Positions 61,932 to 64,000 of a stretch of 64,000 bases of DNA are shown here, piece by piece. This DNA comes from Membranipora membranacea (Eukaryota > Bryozoa > Gymnolaemata > Cheilostomatida > Membraniporidae), in the NCBI GenBank assembly GCA_914767715.1, contig OU612072.1:23994001-24058000 (forward strand), in the 5' to 3' direction. The position numbers and the translations under genes were made by a program. Each line of letters opens with the position of its first letter. The stretch's first letter is position 1. The notes below the pieces were generated by a model. The model was given only the letters and a program-made list of their open reading frames with translations, ran no database searches and was not told where the DNA came from.

Positions 61932-62922
61932 TCATCAAACTTTGCTTTTCTAAGTCTTTTTCACATTTTTTTTCTATTTTGCTGCAACATTGATAAAATA
62001 AAGTAAGTAATAACTGATACAAAATATAGACGATGATGTATTACACAAAATCGTAACACTTTACAAAAATAAGTAAACAGCTCAATGGTATTTAGAATTG
62101 TCAGCTTTTCCAACAGCTACACCATGGAATGGTATTACAGGGACCAATGAGGAAAAAAAACCACCATTAAATCTACTCGAATCAATAACCAAACATCGCT
62201 AGTCATAGTACACATGAAGATGAAAGAAGTTTTGATGCCATAAAACCACTTTCAGCTACATGAGTAGTAAGACATGACATCACCATGTAATGTTTGGTCT
62301 TCGGGATATACGATGTATAATAACGTAACGTAATCATCATAACTAAAGCTCAAATCGATCACATTCTAATGCTCTGAATTACTCAACAACAGTTATGGTA
62401 TGGAAATGTTAATCTCCTTTATATCGGGAGCCATGTATATATAAACTGGTCATTATATTACAGACTGCTTCCAAACTAGTAAAACTAAGGACCAAATGAA
62501 TAAGTAGAAGATGAATTCTCCAGGTTTGCCTGCTGGTACAGTTATATATCCAGATTACGATTGCGTTACGTATTATAGATAATAGTGATGATGTATAGTT
62601 ATTCCAGTGATCCGAGCATAAGGAGCTGTTTTAGTACTTTGGTTTGACTCGTCTCCCTAATTTCTCCTGCTAAAAACATCTCATCCACCACGCTGTACAC
62701 CTACAGTAAAAGGACAAAAAGTTATACGTAACATGAAAAGTGAGTATCAGTAGCTTTCTCCTTAAAATTGGTGGGGGGGGGGGTGTAATTCCTTATGTCA
62801 TGATATAATGGAAAACAATTGTTAGATAATTTCACTAAGAAGTCTAAGGTTGGTCAAACGAGTATCATCAGAATGATTAAGAAACAAAATGTGGAATTTC
62901 AAAGGCAATTTAGCATCATTCA

Positions 62923-62967
62923 GGAGTTGTCCACTCCTTGAACCACTGTTTTTGAGTGGACAACTCC
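62923..62967. repeat. 14-bp perfect hairpin
   Basis: The arms GGAGTTGTCCACTC (62923-62936) and GAGTGGACAACTCC (62954-62967) are separated by a 17-nt loop. GGAGTTGCCCACTCC at about 1064 resembles the left arm. Confidence 0.65.
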
Positions 62968-64000
62968 AATTTGATAGTGCGTAAAGGTAAATATACCAAA
63001 CTCTAAGCTTTCGCTATAAACATGCCTAAATAAGTTCTGTGTGGTCTGATACTACACATCGAAAAAATACGGCAATGAAAGTGGATGTCTTTCCTAAAAA
63101 ATATACAACTATAGAGTCAGATTAAGTAGATCTACATGATTGAATCTAGGCTACAATTAAACAGTAAATTTTATCTACTTAGCTGCCAGTTTATCATGTA
63201 AGGTGAGAGGTCAGTCTAAAGATTCACACGCCAGTACCGGGCTAAGTGAGCTTACACCTTGTCTGTTTATACAATTTGGCCCAGAGGCAATCAGAATATC
63301 AGGTCTTGTGCAACCAAAGATAACCCACAACTCTCAAGACAAACCGACTATAGTAACTAGGCCACCAAACTGTTGAACTGGGCCAAAGAAACATAGTCGT
63401 TCAAAATGTGTCAGAGAAAACCAAAAAAATCAGGAGGGAGTGTGGGTTATTTTGTCAAATAGTTTCAGGTTTATTGGAGGATATGCTATAGTTAGGCAGG
63501 GATGTTCTTTTGTTATGGTGTTTGATTGTCATTTTTTATTACACCTAATGTTCAAAGCTTTGGGTCCATCTCATATTATCATGATGAGGTGAATATATAT
63601 AGGATTGGATCAGGGGGTGCAACTCATTTTTCTCTCTAAAATTACAGCGACAATGTTTTTCAGTTTTCCTGACTTCAAACGATTTGGCAATGGCAATGGT
63701 TACATGATACCCAGAGGAAGGAATATGAGCAAAAGTTTAATTTGGCTTCGATTAGACGGGAGTGTCTTCAGGTTAACTAGCACCGATTCTTGCTAGCTTT
63801 GGTCTGGGCACGGAGTTGGCGGTAGATAATATCATAAAGAAACCAATTTGAGTTAAATGTTAGCTAGCCATAATTTTAACTATTTTAAGCCTGTGTGAAA
63901 CTTTTCCTCCTTCGAATACTTTACTTCTCTCCCAATAAAAAACTTACCTTATAAAAGTTGAAGACTAGATCTAGTTCGCAGACATTGTGGAAATATTCGT

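Larger units (their letters stand above)
58474..64000. other. Gene-free region to the window end
   Basis: Contains the 11-bp minisatellite at 59187, the palindrome at 61919, a G tract at 62773-62783 and the hairpin at 62923. The plus-strand frame 61146-61409 (87 codons from ATG) and the frame 61646-61837 (from TTG) have reasonable composition but no family resemblance and no supporting gene signals. Confidence 0.45.

Overview
This is a eukaryotic, almost certainly metazoan, genomic window. It is AT-rich and very gene-poor. One spliced gene is clear (a TIS11/tristetraprolin-type CCCH zinc-finger mRNA-decay factor), one nuclear tRNA gene is clear, and the rest is non-coding sequence carrying short repeats. 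The split CCCH gene, phase-0 intron with GT..AG borders, AU-rich 3' UTR, animal-type elongator tRNA-Met(CAU) with internal Pol III boxes, and many small inverted-repeat elements all point to an animal. The Q-rich TIS11 N-terminus and divergent C-terminus suggest an invertebrate, but I cannot name the phylum from this sequence.

Layout. Positions 1-1.33 kb: no gene seen. 1.33-3.3 kb, minus strand: 3' end of the TIS11/ZFP36-like gene (3' UTR with an exact TTP-type AU-rich nonamer, terminal exon with both zinc fingers, one short intron, and the preceding exon, whose 5' limit is uncertain). 3.3-38.5 kb: no convincing coding sequence; it holds short palindromic elements, minisatellites and old duplicated segments. 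It could be the long 5' intron, promoter and regulatory landscape of the TIS11 gene, or plain intergenic DNA. 38.57 kb: tRNA-Met. About 39.9-40.2 kb: a GC-rich dispersed repeat followed by a possible non-LTR reverse-transcriptase remnant. 44.48-44.77 kb, plus strand: a GC-elevated open stretch with an acceptor-like start, a stop codon, two poly(A) signals and a GU-rich tract, which together look like the last exon of an unidentified gene. 44.8-64 kb: no recognisable gene; minisatellites, G-rich tracts and hairpins.

The most distinctive structure is a scattered family of very small inverted-repeat elements (50-105 bp) that begin TAGCC and end GGCTA. Four of six copies are flanked by perfect or near-perfect 9-bp direct repeats, which read as target-site duplications of non-autonomous DNA transposons (MITEs). 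There are also two 26-32 bp perfect hairpins with 5-bp direct repeats, a pair of related TCACAGAGTA hairpins, a 70-bp near-palindrome and a GC-rich AGCCCCCC repeat family. No CRISPR array, operon or other prokaryotic feature is present. All calls come from reading the sequence; no database or folding program was used.
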